DNA of 47,990 nucleotides from an uncultured Lentisphaeria bacterium (GTDB taxonomy: Bacteria > Verrucomicrobiota > Lentisphaeria > Victivallales > Victivallaceae), in assembly GCA_903863035.1 (NCBI GenBank), contig CAIPAT010000221.1:1-47990 (forward strand). The letters run 5' to 3'. Below are positions 1 through 10,855 of the stretch, piece by piece. The stretch's first letter is position 1. Every line of letters starts with the position of its first letter. The translations under genes and the position numbers were made by a program. The notes beneath the pieces are model-generated. The model was given only the letters and a program-made list of their open reading frames with translations, was not told where the DNA came from and did not search any database.

Positions 1-142
1 TGATGTTCTGGGAATAAAACTGGACGCGCTGCCGGTCCGCACAAATGTCTTCAGACGGAAGATGTGAAACGACTGTAGTGCCAGCTGGACACTTAACTCG
101 TTGATTATCAACATGTCAATTTTTAGTCCGCGGAAGTTGGGC
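1..142. other. left edge, no gene recognised
   Basis: I see no convincing coding frame here. The readable part of the transposase remnant begins near 143, so this stretch is probably further decayed transposon sequence or its flank. Confidence 0.3.
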
Positions 143-1058
143 TAGTTCAGTTAAAACGTCATGAATCGAAACTGTATGATGAGATTGATAAGGATTTGCT
201 GGAGCATTATGAATCTCATGGCACCTGGATTTATGGTGATGTAAAAACGCGCAATGTCCGCTACGGGAGCCATTCTTGTAATAATCATGAACAGCTTGGC
301 TGGGACATGCTGCGATTGATTGAACGCTTTGAAAAACATCCTAAACTGTCAAACATGAATACCTTCAAAGACATGTTCCGGGCGTTTTCAGAACAATGTA
401 AAATTGATGACGGCAAGGTCAAAATCCGCAAGCATCCAGGCGGGAAGGCTATTGTGAATCCCTCTGACCCGGATGCTTCGATTGACAATAAGGGTGCGGG
501 CTATCAAGTGCAAGTCAGCGAAACTTACAACCCTGAAAATCCGTTTCAAATAATTACTGCCGCGCTGCCTCAGACCGCCAGTGAATCTGATCAGAATGCG
601 GTGAGGCTGATGCTTGAGAAAATGGTCGCGCTGTTTTTACCGCAGATGTCTGCGGCAACTGCCCTATGCTCAAGCAGTGTTCATCCTCAAAAAGCGGTAA
701 TAACTATGTAATCACTTACGATGCCAGGAGTCTGCGGTTGCGAAAACGCCGGCTGCATGAAAAACCCGAGGAGTTTCGCGAAGACTACCGGATGTGATCA
801 GGAGAAGAAGCATTGTTCGGGCGGTTGAAGCAGTTCACGCCGCTAAGACGCCTTGGCGTCAGAGGAAAACCTGCTGTATATAATGCCATTTATTCGATCA
901 CGACTGTACACAATATTATGCAGATGGCAGGATTTTATAAGAAACAGCGACTCCCAAAACAAAAGAAAACCGGAAATAAGCAGGAAACAGTCTGCTTCTC
1001 AATATTCTTCAGCCGTATAGGTCTATCATTGACCTGCGAGCGACAGAGGGCGGCATGA
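143..1058 (+). pseudogene. degraded DDE transposase (IS1182/ISNCY-like)
   Basis: This is a broken transposase. From about 143 one frame reads HESKLYDEIDKDLLEHYESH and continues to a segment with NPSDPDAS, KGAGYQVQVSETYNPENP and ITAALPQTASESDQ, a pattern typical of the central DDE region of IS1182/ISNCY-like transposases. That frame stops at 709-711. The protein continues in another frame from about 690 (NNYVITYDARSLRLRKRRLHE), meets an in-frame TGA near 795-797 after DYRM, and resumes with SGEEALFGRLKQFTPLRRL and a helical C-terminus. At least one frameshift and one nonsense change therefore separate the parts, and the N-terminus is missing, so it cannot be active. It lies just upstream of the N-ATPase operon and marks a site of past transposition. 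The family name is from memory of motifs and could be a neighbouring IS family. Confidence 0.7.
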
Positions 1059-1079
1059 AAATCACGAATTAGCGGCGGA

Positions 1080-1144
1080 AATATTTTCCCAAAGTCCATC
1101 TGTAATTCGTTTTTTAGCGGCAGTGGACTTTTGGCGGTGCCGTC
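1080..1144. repeat. decayed miniature-transposon end
   Basis: Positions 1124-1144, read on the minus strand, give GACGGCACCGCCAAAAGTCC plus a final A. This matches the terminal repeat of the 132-bp elements at 19497 and 46456 at 19 of 21 positions. A shorter inverted partner, CCCAAAGTCCA, sits at 1088-1098. Only about 65 bp remain, so this is a relic of the same transposon family. Confidence 0.55.
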
Positions 1145-1190
1145 CCATTACCGTGCTGAGTAATAACTTTCTTTTTGTTCCGCATATTTC

Positions 1191-1219
1191 TTGTAAATTG
1201 AAAACAGTAGATATATAAT
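1191..1219 (+). promoter_or_regulatory. candidate promoter upstream of the N-ATPase operon
   Basis: TTGTAA at 1191-1196 and TATAAT at 1214-1219 are separated by 17 bp, close to the housekeeping sigma-70 consensus. It is the best promoter visible before atpD, about 240 bp upstream of its start codon. A short ORF lies between, so the operon may have a long leader. Confidence 0.5.
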
Positions 1220-1304
1220 GAATGTATAAGAGGATGTTAAATACGGTAAAGACGATCATAAGATAACGCGGGAAATCACGCGTAATAAGGCCGTCGAAAA
1301 AGTC

Positions 1305-1403
1305 ATGAAGGCAGGAGGAACGAACTACCGCGTAGCTATTCCGGTTGAAGCAGACACGGGAAATGTACCTTCTATTATTGTTTTACGGACGAACGATGCA
1401 TAA
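1305..1403 (+). CDS. possible 32-residue ORF or gene remnant
   Basis: An open frame runs from about 1230 without a stop, with the first ATG at 1305 and a stop at 1401-1403. Its product, MKAGGTNYRVAIPVEADTGN and on to IIVLRTNDA, has a protein-like composition (Val/Ile/Ala alternating with charged residues), and the frame stays protein-like upstream of the ATG. It could be the tail of a gene truncated by the adjacent transposon, or a small leader gene of the ATPase operon. I do not recognise a family. No strong ribosome-binding site precedes the ATG. Confidence 0.2.
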   Translation: MKAGGTNYRVAIPVEADTGNVPSIIVLRTNDA

Positions 1404-1456
1404 TATCCAGCACGCTTTACCTCGTTCACGACCTTAGCTGAGAAAGGGGAAATTGA

Positions 1457-3286
<1,830 letters not shown>

Positions 3287-3290
<4 letters not shown>

Positions 3291-3652
3291 GTGAAAAAAG
3301 GGAAAGCGAAAGTTCGAAAGAGCAGGCTGCATTCAGCCGGGAGGTCGGTGCGAAGGCGGCACGCAAGCTCAGGGCGCGGCGTAATTCCACGCCCGGCATC
3401 TGGTTCGGCCTGGGCATGATGGGGATTGTCGGCTGGTCGGTGGCGGTTCCGGTGCTGCTTGGCGTGGCTTTCGGTATCTGGCTGGACAAGCGGCATACAG
3501 GACCCCACTCCTGGACGTTGATGATGCTGGTCATCGGCCTGGTCATCGGCTGCTGGCTTGCCTGGCACTGGGTGAGCAAAGAAGACCGTAAAATCCGGGA
3601 GGACAAGGGCGACAAGGAAATTCAGGAGGACAAGGAGGATAAGAATGAATGA
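3287..3652 (+). CDS. atpQ: N-ATPase accessory membrane protein Q
   Basis: Small AtpI/AtpZ-like membrane protein of 121 residues. After a charged, Arg/Lys-rich N-terminus of about 40 residues come two transmembrane helices, with GIWLDKRHTGPHSWTLMM between them, the signature of the AtpZ-like family. The C-terminus is a run of Asp/Lys/Glu. In N-ATPase operons this position is occupied by AtpQ, thought to help assembly or ion supply. Its exact role is not known. ATGA overlap with atpC on the left; its last codons overlap the start of atpR. Confidence 0.8.
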
Positions 3653-3959
3653 AAATTTAAGTCTGGCGCTGTCCTTGGTTGCGGGGATTATGCTTGGCGC
3701 AATTTTTTTCGGCGGGCTTTGGTGGACGGTTCGCAAGGGTGTTTCGTCCAAACAGCCGGCGCTCTGGTTCCTGGTCAGTTTTTTGATGCGAATGAGCATT
3801 GCCATGGCTGGTTTTTATTTTATCGGGCGCGAGCACTGGGAGCGTCTGCTGGCGTGTCTCCTCGGATTTATCATTGCCCGCCTGGTCGTGACGAGGCTGA
3901 CTCGCGCGTCTGGAGAAAAACAAAACCGTTCTGAAAAGGAGGCCGGCCATGCATCTTAG
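3645..3959 (+). CDS. atpR: N-ATPase accessory membrane protein R
   Basis: A 104-residue protein with three predicted transmembrane helices, matching AtpR, which occurs only in N-ATPase operons. Helix 2 contains SFLMRMSIAMAGFYF, with an Arg inside the membrane segment; family work has proposed that such an Arg interacts with the carboxylates of the c ring. A perfect AAGGAGG precedes the start. The gene overlaps atpQ by 8 bases and atpB by 11. Confidence 0.82.
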   Translation: MNENLSLALSLVAGIMLGAIFFGGLWWTVRKGVSSKQPALWFLVSFLMRMSIAMAGFYFIGREHWERLLACLLGFIIARLVVTRLTRASGEKQNRSEKEAGHAS

Positions 3960-4644
3960 TCCTGATCAGATGATTTTCTGGCAGTACGGATTTTGCAAGC
4001 TCAATGGCACGATCGTGTTCACATGGGGACTGATGCTCGTGCTGGCAGCCGGTTCAAAACTCATTACGCGCAACCTGTCTACGGGTATGAAGCGTTCCCG
4101 CTGGCAGAACCTTCTGGAAATAATCGTCTCCGGGATGGAGAAACAAATTGAGGAAATAGGCCTTTACCGTCCGGAGAAGTATATCGGCTTTCTGGGAACG
4201 CTCTTCCTGTTTGTCGCGCTGGCCAGCCTCTGCACCATAATTCCGGGCTATGAGCCGCCAACCGGTTCGCTTTCAACCACGGCGGCACTAGCGGTGTGCG
4301 TGTTTGTGGCGGTACCGTTCTTCGGCATACAGGAGCAGGGGTTCGTCAACTACCTTAAGTCCTATGTTAGTCCGACATTCATCATGCTGCCGTTTCACAT
4401 CATCAGCGAGCTCTCGCGAACTCTGGCACTGGCTGTCCGTCTTTTCGGCAACATGATGAGCGGGGTGATGATTATCGCCATTCTACTGATTATCACGCCG
4501 CTCATTTTTCCGATCGCCATGACGGTGCTCGGTCTGCTAACCGGAATGGTGCAGGACTATATTTTCAGCATTCTGGCGGCGGTTTACATTGCGGCCGGAA
4601 CGCGGGTCCATAATCTTACAACAGAAGCCGAAGAAAAACATTGA
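3949..4644 (+). CDS. atpB: N-ATPase subunit a
   Basis: Membrane stator subunit a, which provides the ion half-channels against the c ring. The 231-residue protein has about five hydrophobic helices. The essential Arg lies at about residue 164 in ALAVRLFGNMMSG, equivalent to the Arg of LRLFGN motifs in other a subunits. AAGGAGG sits six bases before the ATG. It overlaps the end of atpR, and a 32-bp gap separates it from atpE. Confidence 0.92.
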   Translation: MHLSPDQMIFWQYGFCKLNGTIVFTWGLMLVLAAGSKLITRNLSTGMKRSRWQNLLEIIVSGMEKQIEEIGLYRPEKYIGFLGTLFLFVALASLCTIIPGYEPPTGSLSTTAALAVCVFVAVPFFGIQEQGFVNYLKSYVSPTFIMLPFHIISELSRTLALAVRLFGNMMSGVMIIAILLIITPLIFPIAMTVLGLLTGMVQDYIFSILAAVYIAAGTRVHNLTTEAEEKH

Positions 4645-4676
4645 ACCATGAACTATGAAAACACAAGGAGGATACT

Positions 4677-4958
4677 ATGGATAACATGACGATCATTGCG
4701 GTGGCATCAATTGTCACCGCCGGCATGACTACCGGTTTCGGCACGATGGTACCTGCGCTGGCGGAAGGGAAGGCGGTCGCGACGGCGTTGACTTCGCTGG
4801 CTCAGCAGCCGGATGCTTCAGCAACTATCACCAGGACGCTGTTCGTCGGTCTGGCGATGATCGAGTCCATGGCAATTTACTGTTTCGTGATATCGATGAT
4901 CCTGATTTTCGCCAATCCGTTCTGGAATTACGTCATCACCCAAACGGCAGGAAAGTAA
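4677..4958 (+). CDS. atpE: N-ATPase subunit c, likely Na+-binding
   Basis: Rotor ring proteolipid of 93 residues forming a helical hairpin. Helix 1 has Glu30 in PALAEGKAVA and helix 2 has Glu63 in GLAMIESMAIY. The loop carries the usual polar QQP motif. Compared with the Ilyobacter sodium c subunit (Gln32, Glu65, Ser66, Thr67, Tyr70), Glu30 stands at the Gln position, Glu63-Ser64 and Tyr68 are kept, and Met65 replaces Thr. A Glu in helix 1 is typical of N-ATPase rotors. This supports ion binding of the Na+ type but does not prove it. AAGGAGG precedes the start, consistent with the high copy number this subunit needs. Confidence 0.93.
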   Translation: MDNMTIIAVASIVTAGMTTGFGTMVPALAEGKAVATALTSLAQQPDASATITRTLFVGLAMIESMAIYCFVISMILIFANPFWNYVITQTAGK

Positions 4959-4962
4959 ACTT

Positions 4963-5784
4963 ATGCTGATTGACTGGTTTACATTTTGTGCACAATTGAT
5001 TAACTTCCTCATTCTGGTGTGGTTGCTGAAACGCTTTCTTTACAAGCCAATTCTCAATGCCATCGATGCACGGGAAAAGCGGATAGCCGCGGAATTGGCG
5101 GACGCCGATGCGAAAAAAGCCGAAGCCCAAAAGGAGCACGACGAGTTCCTGCGGAAGAACGAGGAGTTCGAGCAGCAGCGCGCTGCGCTCATGGGCAGAA
5201 CTGCTGATGAGGTGAAAGCCGAACGTCAGCGGCTGCTGGAAGAAGCACACAATGCTGCTTCCTCCCTGAGCGTCAAGCTACGGGAAGCACTGGAAAACGA
5301 TGCACGCAACCTTAACCAGGCCGTTGGACGCCGGGCCCGGCAGGAAGTATTTGCCATTGCGCGAAAAGCGCTGGCTGATCTCGCCTCGACAAATTTGGAA
5401 GAATGCCTTGTCGGGGTATTCACCCGCCGTTTACGCGCGATGGACGGCGAAGCAAAACAAGTCTTCGCAGAGGCCATTAAGACAGCGTCTGACCCTGTGC
5501 TTGTACGCAGTGTGTTTGAACTGTCCGCGGAGCAATGCGCGGCGATACAAAATGCGCTCAATGAAACATTTTCGGCTGATATTCGCCTAAAATTCGAAAC
5601 CTTACCGGATCTGATCAGCGGGATTGAACTCTCATCGAATGGTCAAAAGGTGGCCTGGAGTATTGCGAATTACCTGGATTTGCTGGAAAATGGAGTCGGA
5701 GAGCTTCTGAAAAAGCAGGGAAGTCCGGATGCTAAAGCCAATCCTGAACCACATAAACCTGAGCTGGAAACAACAAACCGATGA
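4963..5784 (+). CDS. atpF: N-ATPase subunit b with delta-like C-terminus
   Basis: Peripheral stator of 273 residues, much longer than a simple b subunit (about 160). Residues 1-30 form one membrane helix ([15 protein letters not shown]), followed by a long charged coiled coil to about residue 150, then a globular part. Its end, around [20 protein letters not shown], resembles the C-terminal part of subunit delta. The operon has no separate atpH, so this protein probably does both jobs, as described for N-ATPases. It starts four bases after atpE and its stop overlaps the atpA start (ATGA). Confidence 0.88.
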   Translation: MLIDWFTFCAQLINFLILVWLLKRFLYKPILNAIDAREKRIAAELADADAKKAEAQKEHDEFLRKNEEFEQQRAALMGRTADEVKAERQRLLEEAHNAASSLSVKLREALENDARNLNQAVGRRARQEVFAIARKALADLASTNLEECLVGVFTRRLRAMDGEAKQVFAEAIKTASDPVLVRSVFELSAEQCAAIQNALNETFSADIRLKFETLPDLISGIELSSNGQKVAWSIANYLDLLENGVGELLKKQGSPDAKANPEPHKPELETTNR

Positions 5785-7394
5785 ATACCGGGGTTGAAAA
5801 TTTGCAGAGTGTCTTAGACCGCACATTCGGTGAAATAAGCCGCGGGCGGGAAAATTTCATGCCGCAGCTTGCGCCGCATGAGGTGGGCACGATCATGAAC
5901 GTTTCCACTGGCATCGCCAGAGTATCCGGACTCCCCGGCGTCGGATTCGAGGAACTTCTCAAGTTTTCCAGCGGTGTATTCGGCATCGCATTTAATGTTG
6001 ACGAAGATGAAATTGGCGTCGTGCTGCTCGGTGAACACTCTCATCTGCGAGCGGGCGATGAAGTCGAACGCACAGGCCGGGTCATGGACGTGGCAGTTGG
6101 CGACGGATTGCTCGGACGCGTAATCGACCCGCTGGGCCGGCCGCTTGATGGCGGAGGGCAGGTTATTACCAGTGACCGCCTGCCGGTTGAACGTCCCGCC
6201 GCATCCATCATGGACCGCGCACCGGTCACGGTGCCGCTTCAAACTGGAATCGTGGTCATCGACGCGCTCATTCCAATCGGTCGCGGTCAGCGTGAATTGA
6301 TTCTTGGTGACCGTCAAACAGGCAAGACTGCTATTGCTATTGACACAATACTCAACCAGCGCGGACAGAATGTTGTGTGTGTGTACTGCGCTATCGGACA
6401 GCGGGCTTCATCGGTGGCGAAAACAGTAGCCGGCCTCCGTGAAAAAGGCGCAATGGATTACTCTGTCGTGGTCGTGACCGAAGGCAACGACCCGCCCGGC
6501 CTTGCCTATATAGCGCCTTACGCCGCAACCAGCATTGCCGAGTATTTTATGGAGCAGGGGCGCGATGTGCTGATAGTTTATGACGATCTGACTCACCACG
6601 CCCGCGCCTACCGCGAACTTTCCCTTCTGCTTCGCCGCCCGCCCGGACGTGAAGCTTTTCCCGGCGATATTTTCTACATCCATTCGCGGATGCTGGAACG
6701 CGCCACTCATCTGTGCAGAGAACGGGGCGGCGGATCCCTCACGGCGCTGCCGATCGTCGAGACAGAGGCGCAGAATATTTCCGCCTATATTCCGACCAAT
6801 CTGATTTCGATTACGGACGGTCAGATCTACCTTTCGCCGTTGTTGTTTGAATTGGGAGTGCTCCCTGCGGTTGATATCGGCAAATCCGTTTCACGTGTCG
6901 GCGGCAAGGCGCAGCGGACGGCCTACCGCCGTGCGGTTGGCGATTTGAAACTTGCCTATGCGCAGTTCGAAGAACTGGAGACGTTCACCAGGTTCGGCGC
7001 ACATCTGGATGAAACCACCCGCAGAATCATCGAGCACGGATGGAGAATCCGTGCCTGTCTCAAACAATCAGATATGGCTCCGGTATCCGTCCCGGCGCAA
7101 ATCGCCATCCTGCTGGCTTTGACTGAGGAACTCTTCGACCAGTTACCGGTTGACCGGATGTCCAATGCCGTGCAGGCCATGCGTGAGGCGGCGGCGAAAC
7201 TCCCGCCGGAAATTTGCGCAAGATTTGAAACCGCGGAAGAATTGAGTGACGAGGATCGCAAGGCAATCATCGAATTCATCCGTCAGGAACTAGTACCATT
7301 TCAGCCGGGGAATGACGCCAAATCCGAAAAGACCGGCAGGAAGCATGGCAGTGACGCGAATACACGGAGCAATGCATCCGGAGAGAAATCATGA
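5781..7394 (+). CDS. atpA: N-ATPase subunit alpha
   Basis: Non-catalytic nucleotide-binding alpha subunit, 537 residues. The P-loop GDRQTGKT lies at about 176-183, with [10 protein letters not shown] and the [21 protein letters not shown] segment downstream and a visible Walker B region (VLIVYDDL). [28 protein letters not shown] is the conserved alpha-subunit stretch before the C-terminal helical domain. A polar, Lys/Ser/Asn-rich tail of about 30 residues extends past the usual end. The gene is coupled by ATGA overlaps to both atpF and atpG. Confidence 0.96.
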   Translation: MNTGVENLQSVLDRTFGEISRGRENFMPQLAPHEVGTIMNVSTGIARVSGLPGVGFEELLKFSSGVFGIAFNVDEDEIGVVLLGEHSHLRAGDEVERTGRVMDVAVGDGLLGRVIDPLGRPLDGGGQVITSDRLPVERPAASIMDRAPVTVPLQTGIVVIDALIPIGRGQRELILGDRQTGKTAIAIDTILNQRGQNVVCVYCAIGQRASSVAKTVAGLREKGAMDYSVVVVTEGNDPPGLAYIAPYAATSIAEYFMEQGRDVLIVYDDLTHHARAYRELSLLLRRPPGREAFPGDIFYIHSRMLERATHLCRERGGGSLTALPIVETEAQNISAYIPTNLISITDGQIYLSPLLFELGVLPAVDIGKSVSRVGGKAQRTAYRRAVGDLKLAYAQFEELETFTRFGAHLDETTRRIIEHGWRIRACLKQSDMAPVSVPAQIAILLALTEELFDQLPVDRMSNAVQAMREAAAKLPPEICARFETAEELSDEDRKAIIEFIRQELVPFQPGNDAKSEKTGRKHGSDANTRSNASGEKS

Positions 7395-8278
7395 GTGACA
7401 CCATAGCGAACATGCGCCGGAAGATCAGCAGTGTCGGTGATATTCAATCCGTCGTCCGCACCATGAAAGCCCTGGCGGCGTCGAGTATCGGCCAGTACGA
7501 AAATTCGGTCCGCTCACTGGTGGATTACTATCGCACTGTTGAGCTGGGGTTGGGTGCTTGTTTTCTGAAAAGCCTGCCGGACGTCTTTACTGCGGACCGG
7601 AAACAAAAAAATGATGCGGGTGTGATTGGCGCGATTGTGTTCGGTTCCGATCAGGGACTTGTTGGACAGTTTAATGACGTGGTAGCCGATTACGCGATCA
7701 AGACACTCGCCGACCTGCCGGGCAAACCCCGGATATGGGCTGTCGGTGAGCGTCTGCATGCGCGTCTGGCGGACGCAGGCATGCCGCCGGAGGAATTCTT
7801 CTCCGTTCCGAATTCAGTCCAGGCTATTACCCCTCTAGTCGGGCAGATTCAAATCGCCAGCGAAGCATATCGCGACGGAGACGAGAACGCTCAACTTTAT
7901 GTTTTTCATAACCGTCCGCAATCCAGAGTGCTTTATGAGCCGGTAAGCCAGCGTCTGCTGCCACTAGACGCTCTATGGTTGCAAGGTCTGACTAAAATCC
8001 GCTGGCCGACTCAAAACTTGCCAGAGGTCATGTGCGGCGACACCACCACTCTGCGCGCACTTATACGTGAATATCTTTTCATCTCGCTATTCAGGGCGTG
8101 CGCTGAATCCTTGGCGAGCGAAAACGCGAGCCGTCTGGCGGCAATGCAGCGCGCCGACAAAAACATTGATGAATTGCTGGAGGAGTTAAACAGGAAATTC
8201 CATAGTTTGCGACAGGACGGCATCGACGAGGAAATGTTCGACGTAATCTCAGGCTTTGAATCGCTGCCAGGCAAATAA
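7391..8278 (+). CDS. atpG: N-ATPase subunit gamma
   Basis: Central rotor shaft, 295 residues. The N-terminal helix [28 protein letters not shown] and the C-terminal helix with [32 protein letters not shown] form the coiled coil that turns inside the alpha-beta head. The middle domain contains [16 protein letters not shown], the conserved gamma motif. It is the last gene of the operon. No clear intrinsic terminator follows directly. Confidence 0.92.
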   Translation: MSDTIANMRRKISSVGDIQSVVRTMKALAASSIGQYENSVRSLVDYYRTVELGLGACFLKSLPDVFTADRKQKNDAGVIGAIVFGSDQGLVGQFNDVVADYAIKTLADLPGKPRIWAVGERLHARLADAGMPPEEFFSVPNSVQAITPLVGQIQIASEAYRDGDENAQLYVFHNRPQSRVLYEPVSQRLLPLDALWLQGLTKIRWPTQNLPEVMCGDTTTLRALIREYLFISLFRACAESLASENASRLAAMQRADKNIDELLEELNRKFHSLRQDGIDEEMFDVISGFESLPGK

Positions 8279-8619
8279 GGCGGATCAATCTCCCTAAGAA
8301 TTTACCCGTGAAGAGGCAAATGCGGAAAATTTGAAAATAGACGGCTTGTGGCAATTTTATTTATTTGACTTCTTAAGATTTGTGAATTAAGATCCCGTCC
8401 CTGCCTGCTTTTGAAGACTTTCTCGCGCGTTTCGCAGAAAGACTTCACAAGCAATCGTCAGTTTGTGTCTTCACAAGCGAATGCAATTAGCGTTTTCACG
8501 TGTCGAACTGGAAGCAGCACGAGGGTGTGAAGATGCGAAGGTGTGAAGTATGACTTCGTCATGTGAAGTGAAGTATGTCTTCGACACACTTCGTGTTTTT
8601 TGCCGGAACGGCAAAAAAG
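8279..8619. other. gap rich in short GTGAAG/CTTCAC repeats
   Basis: No gene is seen. From about 8410 to 8600 the words TGTGAAG, CTTCAC and GAAGTATG recur many times on both strands, with small palindromes such as ATGACTTCGTCAT near 8549-8561. At 8596-8618 a stem TTTTTTGCC/GGCAAAAAA with a 5-base loop lies just beyond the 3' end of the tRNA gene. It could help end tRNA transcription, although it lacks a U tract after the stem. Confidence 0.4.
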
Positions 8620-8707
8620 TGGCGGAGGGGGTGGGATTTGAACCCACGGTAGATTACTCTACGGCGGTTTTCAAGACCGCTGCCTTAAACCACTCGACCA
8701 CCCCTCC
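8620..8707 (-). tRNA. tRNA-Ser (UGA)
   Basis: On the minus strand the sequence folds as a type II tRNA. The acceptor is GGAGGGG/CCCCTCC, the anticodon stem GCGGT/ACCGC has loop CTTGAAA (anticodon TGA), a long variable arm GTAGA-GTAA-TCTAC follows, and the T arm is GTGGG-TTCAAAT-CCCAC. Discriminator G and an encoded CCA complete the 3' end. The long variable arm and anticodon identify serine. It sits between the N-ATPase operon and htpG, 66 bp downstream of htpG on the same strand. tRNA-Ser genes are frequent integration sites, which fits the transposon remains at the other side of the N-ATPase operon. Confidence 0.97.
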
Positions 8708-8773
8708 GGAAAAATCTCGGGCTCTAAAAGATTGCCCGAGAAAAGTTTTTTTCAAGCTGAAAACCGAATTAAA

Positions 8774-10675
8774 TTAATTTTTTTCGGCGTTTGACACCAT
8801 AAGCGCGGTAATTCTTCTGGAAAAATTCATCGGATCCGGTATCGGGCTGCCTTCAGTCAAAAGCGCCTGATCATAGATCATTCCGGCATAATCTTTGAGT
8901 TTCGGATCGTTATTATCTTTATCATACAATTTTTGCAGAGCATTGACCAGCGGGTGCGATGCATTCAGCTCCAGTATCCGTTTGGTTTTCGGCATCTGCT
9001 GATTGAGAGCTTTGAACATGCGTTCCATGTGCGGGCTCATGGCAGTCTCATCTCCGACCAGGCAGCAGGCACTTTCAGTCAGTCTGGGAGAAAAACGAAC
9101 CTGCTGGATGTTTTCTCCGAGTTCTTTCTGGAGAAACTCGATAAGCGTTTTATGTTTCTCCGCAGCGTCTTTAATGACTGCATCTGATTTCTTACGGCTG
9201 TCTTCATCGAGTTCGATTTCGCCTTTGGCAGCCGGTTTAAAATGTTTTTTGTCGTACTGGTGCATTGATTGCATGACCCATTCGTCAATGGGGTCGGTCA
9301 TGAACAGTACGTCGAGGCCCTGACTGCGGAAATATTCCAGGGCAGGGGAGTTTTCAAACACAGCACGGCTTTCTCCTGTGATATAATAGATATCTTTCTG
9401 CGCCGCCGGCATCTGGGCGACATACTGTTTCAACGAAACCAGTTTACCGGCTTCATTGTTCATCGTTTCATACATAGTCAGTTCTTTGATCTTTTCCTGA
9501 TTGGAGAAATCAGTATGGATGCCTTCCTTGAGTATCTTGCCGAATTCCTTGAAGAACGCGGCATATTTATCCGGCTCGTTTTCCTGCATTTTCTGGAGTT
9601 CGCTGAGAACTTTGCGGATCACGTTCTTCTGAATCTTCATGATGAGCGGATTTTCCTGGAGAATTTCGCGGGAAACGTTGAGCGGCAGGTCATTGGAGTC
9701 AACCACGCCTTTGATGAAGCGGAGATAATCCGGAATCAGGTCTTTGCATTCATCAGTAATGAATACGCGACGGACATAGAGCTGCAGCCCTTTCTTCTGA
9801 ACATCCGGCATGAACATATTGAACGGGGACTTTTCCGGAATATAAAGCAATGCTTTGAATTCAGAGGTACCTTCGGCAGAAAACTGGATTGCTTTAAGCG
9901 GAGCGCCATTGAAATGTGACAGGTGCGAATAGAAAGTTTTATGATCTTCTTCAGTGATCTCTTCCGGGGTGCGCAGCCAGATTGCCTTCTGTGAATTGAG
10001 GGTACGCTCTTCAGTTGTTTCGGTTTTATCTTCTTTGGTCGTTGTAAACGGCAGAATAATCGGATATTCGATAAAATCGGAATATTTCTTGACGATTTCG
10101 GAGATTTTCCAGGTTTCCAGATAAGCCTTGGCGTCTTCTTTCAGATGAACGGTGATTTCTGTTCCCTGATCTTCTTTAGTGGATTCTTCGATCTGGTAAC
10201 TGGATTTGCCGTCAGAAGTCCAGCGGACAGCAGAGGCATCGGTACCTGCTTTTTTCGTCAGCACTTCAACCTTTTCAGCGACCATGAATGATGAGTAGAA
10301 GCCTACGCCGAACTGACCGATCAACTGCGGGATATCAGCGGATTTGGGATTGCTCTCCTCGATAGCTTTGATGAATTCTTTGGTTCCTGACTTGGCGATG
10401 GTGCCGATATTGACAATGACTTCATCTTCTGTCATGCCGATGCCGTTATCGCGGATTTTTATTAAATTATTGTTTTTGTCGATTTCCAGACGTATTTCCC
10501 ATTCGCGGCTGATTTCTTTATTGGTCAGCGCTTCAAATCTGGCCTTATCTATGGCATCGGCCGCGTTGGCGATCAATTCCCTCAAAAAGATATCCTTGTT
10601 AGAATAAAGTGAATGAATCATCAAGTCCAGCAGATGCTGAACTTCCGCCTTAAATTTTTTAGTTTGTCCTGACAT
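8774..10675 (-). CDS. htpG: chaperone protein HtpG (Hsp90)
   Basis: Bacterial Hsp90, an ATP-driven dimeric chaperone of the cytosol. The 633-residue length and domain order fit. The N-terminal GHKL ATPase carries LRELIANAADAIDKARFEAL (ATP-contact Glu/Asn), the IRDNGIGMTEDEV loop and GQFGVGFYSSFMVA. The middle domain has IPEKSPFNMF and LQLYVRRVFITDECKDLIPD with the conserved Arg. The C-terminal dimerisation domain ends in helical sequence without an MEEVD motif, as expected for bacteria. CAGGAG sits seven bases before the start. The gene is monocistronic and divergent from the DUF349 gene. Confidence 0.97.
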   Translation of the reverse strand: MSGQTKKFKAEVQHLLDLMIHSLYSNKDIFLRELIANAADAIDKARFEALTNKEISREWEIRLEIDKNNNLIKIRDNGIGMTEDEVIVNIGTIAKSGTKEFIKAIEESNPKSADIPQLIGQFGVGFYSSFMVAEKVEVLTKKAGTDASAVRWTSDGKSSYQIEESTKEDQGTEITVHLKEDAKAYLETWKISEIVKKYSDFIEYPIILPFTTTKEDKTETTEERTLNSQKAIWLRTPEEITEEDHKTFYSHLSHFNGAPLKAIQFSAEGTSEFKALLYIPEKSPFNMFMPDVQKKGLQLYVRRVFITDECKDLIPDYLRFIKGVVDSNDLPLNVSREILQENPLIMKIQKNVIRKVLSELQKMQENEPDKYAAFFKEFGKILKEGIHTDFSNQEKIKELTMYETMNNEAGKLVSLKQYVAQMPAAQKDIYYITGESRAVFENSPALEYFRSQGLDVLFMTDPIDEWVMQSMHQYDKKHFKPAAKGEIELDEDSRKKSDAVIKDAAEKHKTLIEFLQKELGENIQQVRFSPRLTESACCLVGDETAMSPHMERMFKALNQQMPKTKRILELNASHPLVNALQKLYDKDNNDPKLKDYAGMIYDQALLTEGSPIPDPMNFSRRITALMVSNAEKN

Positions 10676-10720
10676 TTATTGTCTCCTGTTAAAATTTTAA
10701 AAATTTGTTTCTTATATTCT

Positions 10721-10740
10721 GAACCTATAATATATAGTTC
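10721..10740. promoter_or_regulatory. imperfect palindrome upstream of htpG
   Basis: GAACCTATAATATATAGTTC is a nearly perfect inverted repeat 46-65 bp before the htpG start, in the region where its promoter must lie. It may be an operator or part of an AT-rich promoter. It does not resemble CIRCE (TTAGCACTC) or the classical heat-shock sigma promoter. Confidence 0.3.
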
Positions 10741-10796
10741 AAATCTGTTTAATTTCAACTCTTAAACTGTATTCTATGATTTTCAACTGGATTTTT

Positions 10797-10805
10797 TGCT
10801 ATAAT
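10797..10805 (+). promoter_or_regulatory. extended -10 promoter for the DUF349 gene
   Basis: TGCTATAAT is an exact extended -10 element (TG-N-TATAAT) ending 50 bp before the start codon at 10856. No good -35 hexamer is visible at the right distance, which extended -10 promoters can tolerate. The same TGCTATAAT word occurs in the promoter at 39165-39193. Confidence 0.45.
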
Positions 10806-10855
10806 CCTGTTATAGTGTAGAACATCAAGTAAAGAACAATGGGGAGACCGGTTCA

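Noticed and set aside
8596..8618. Symmetric hairpin TTTTTTGCC/GGCAAAAAA as an intrinsic terminator
   Set aside because: The stem is followed by A or mixed bases on both strands rather than a U tract, so I describe it only as a hairpin near the tRNA 3' end.
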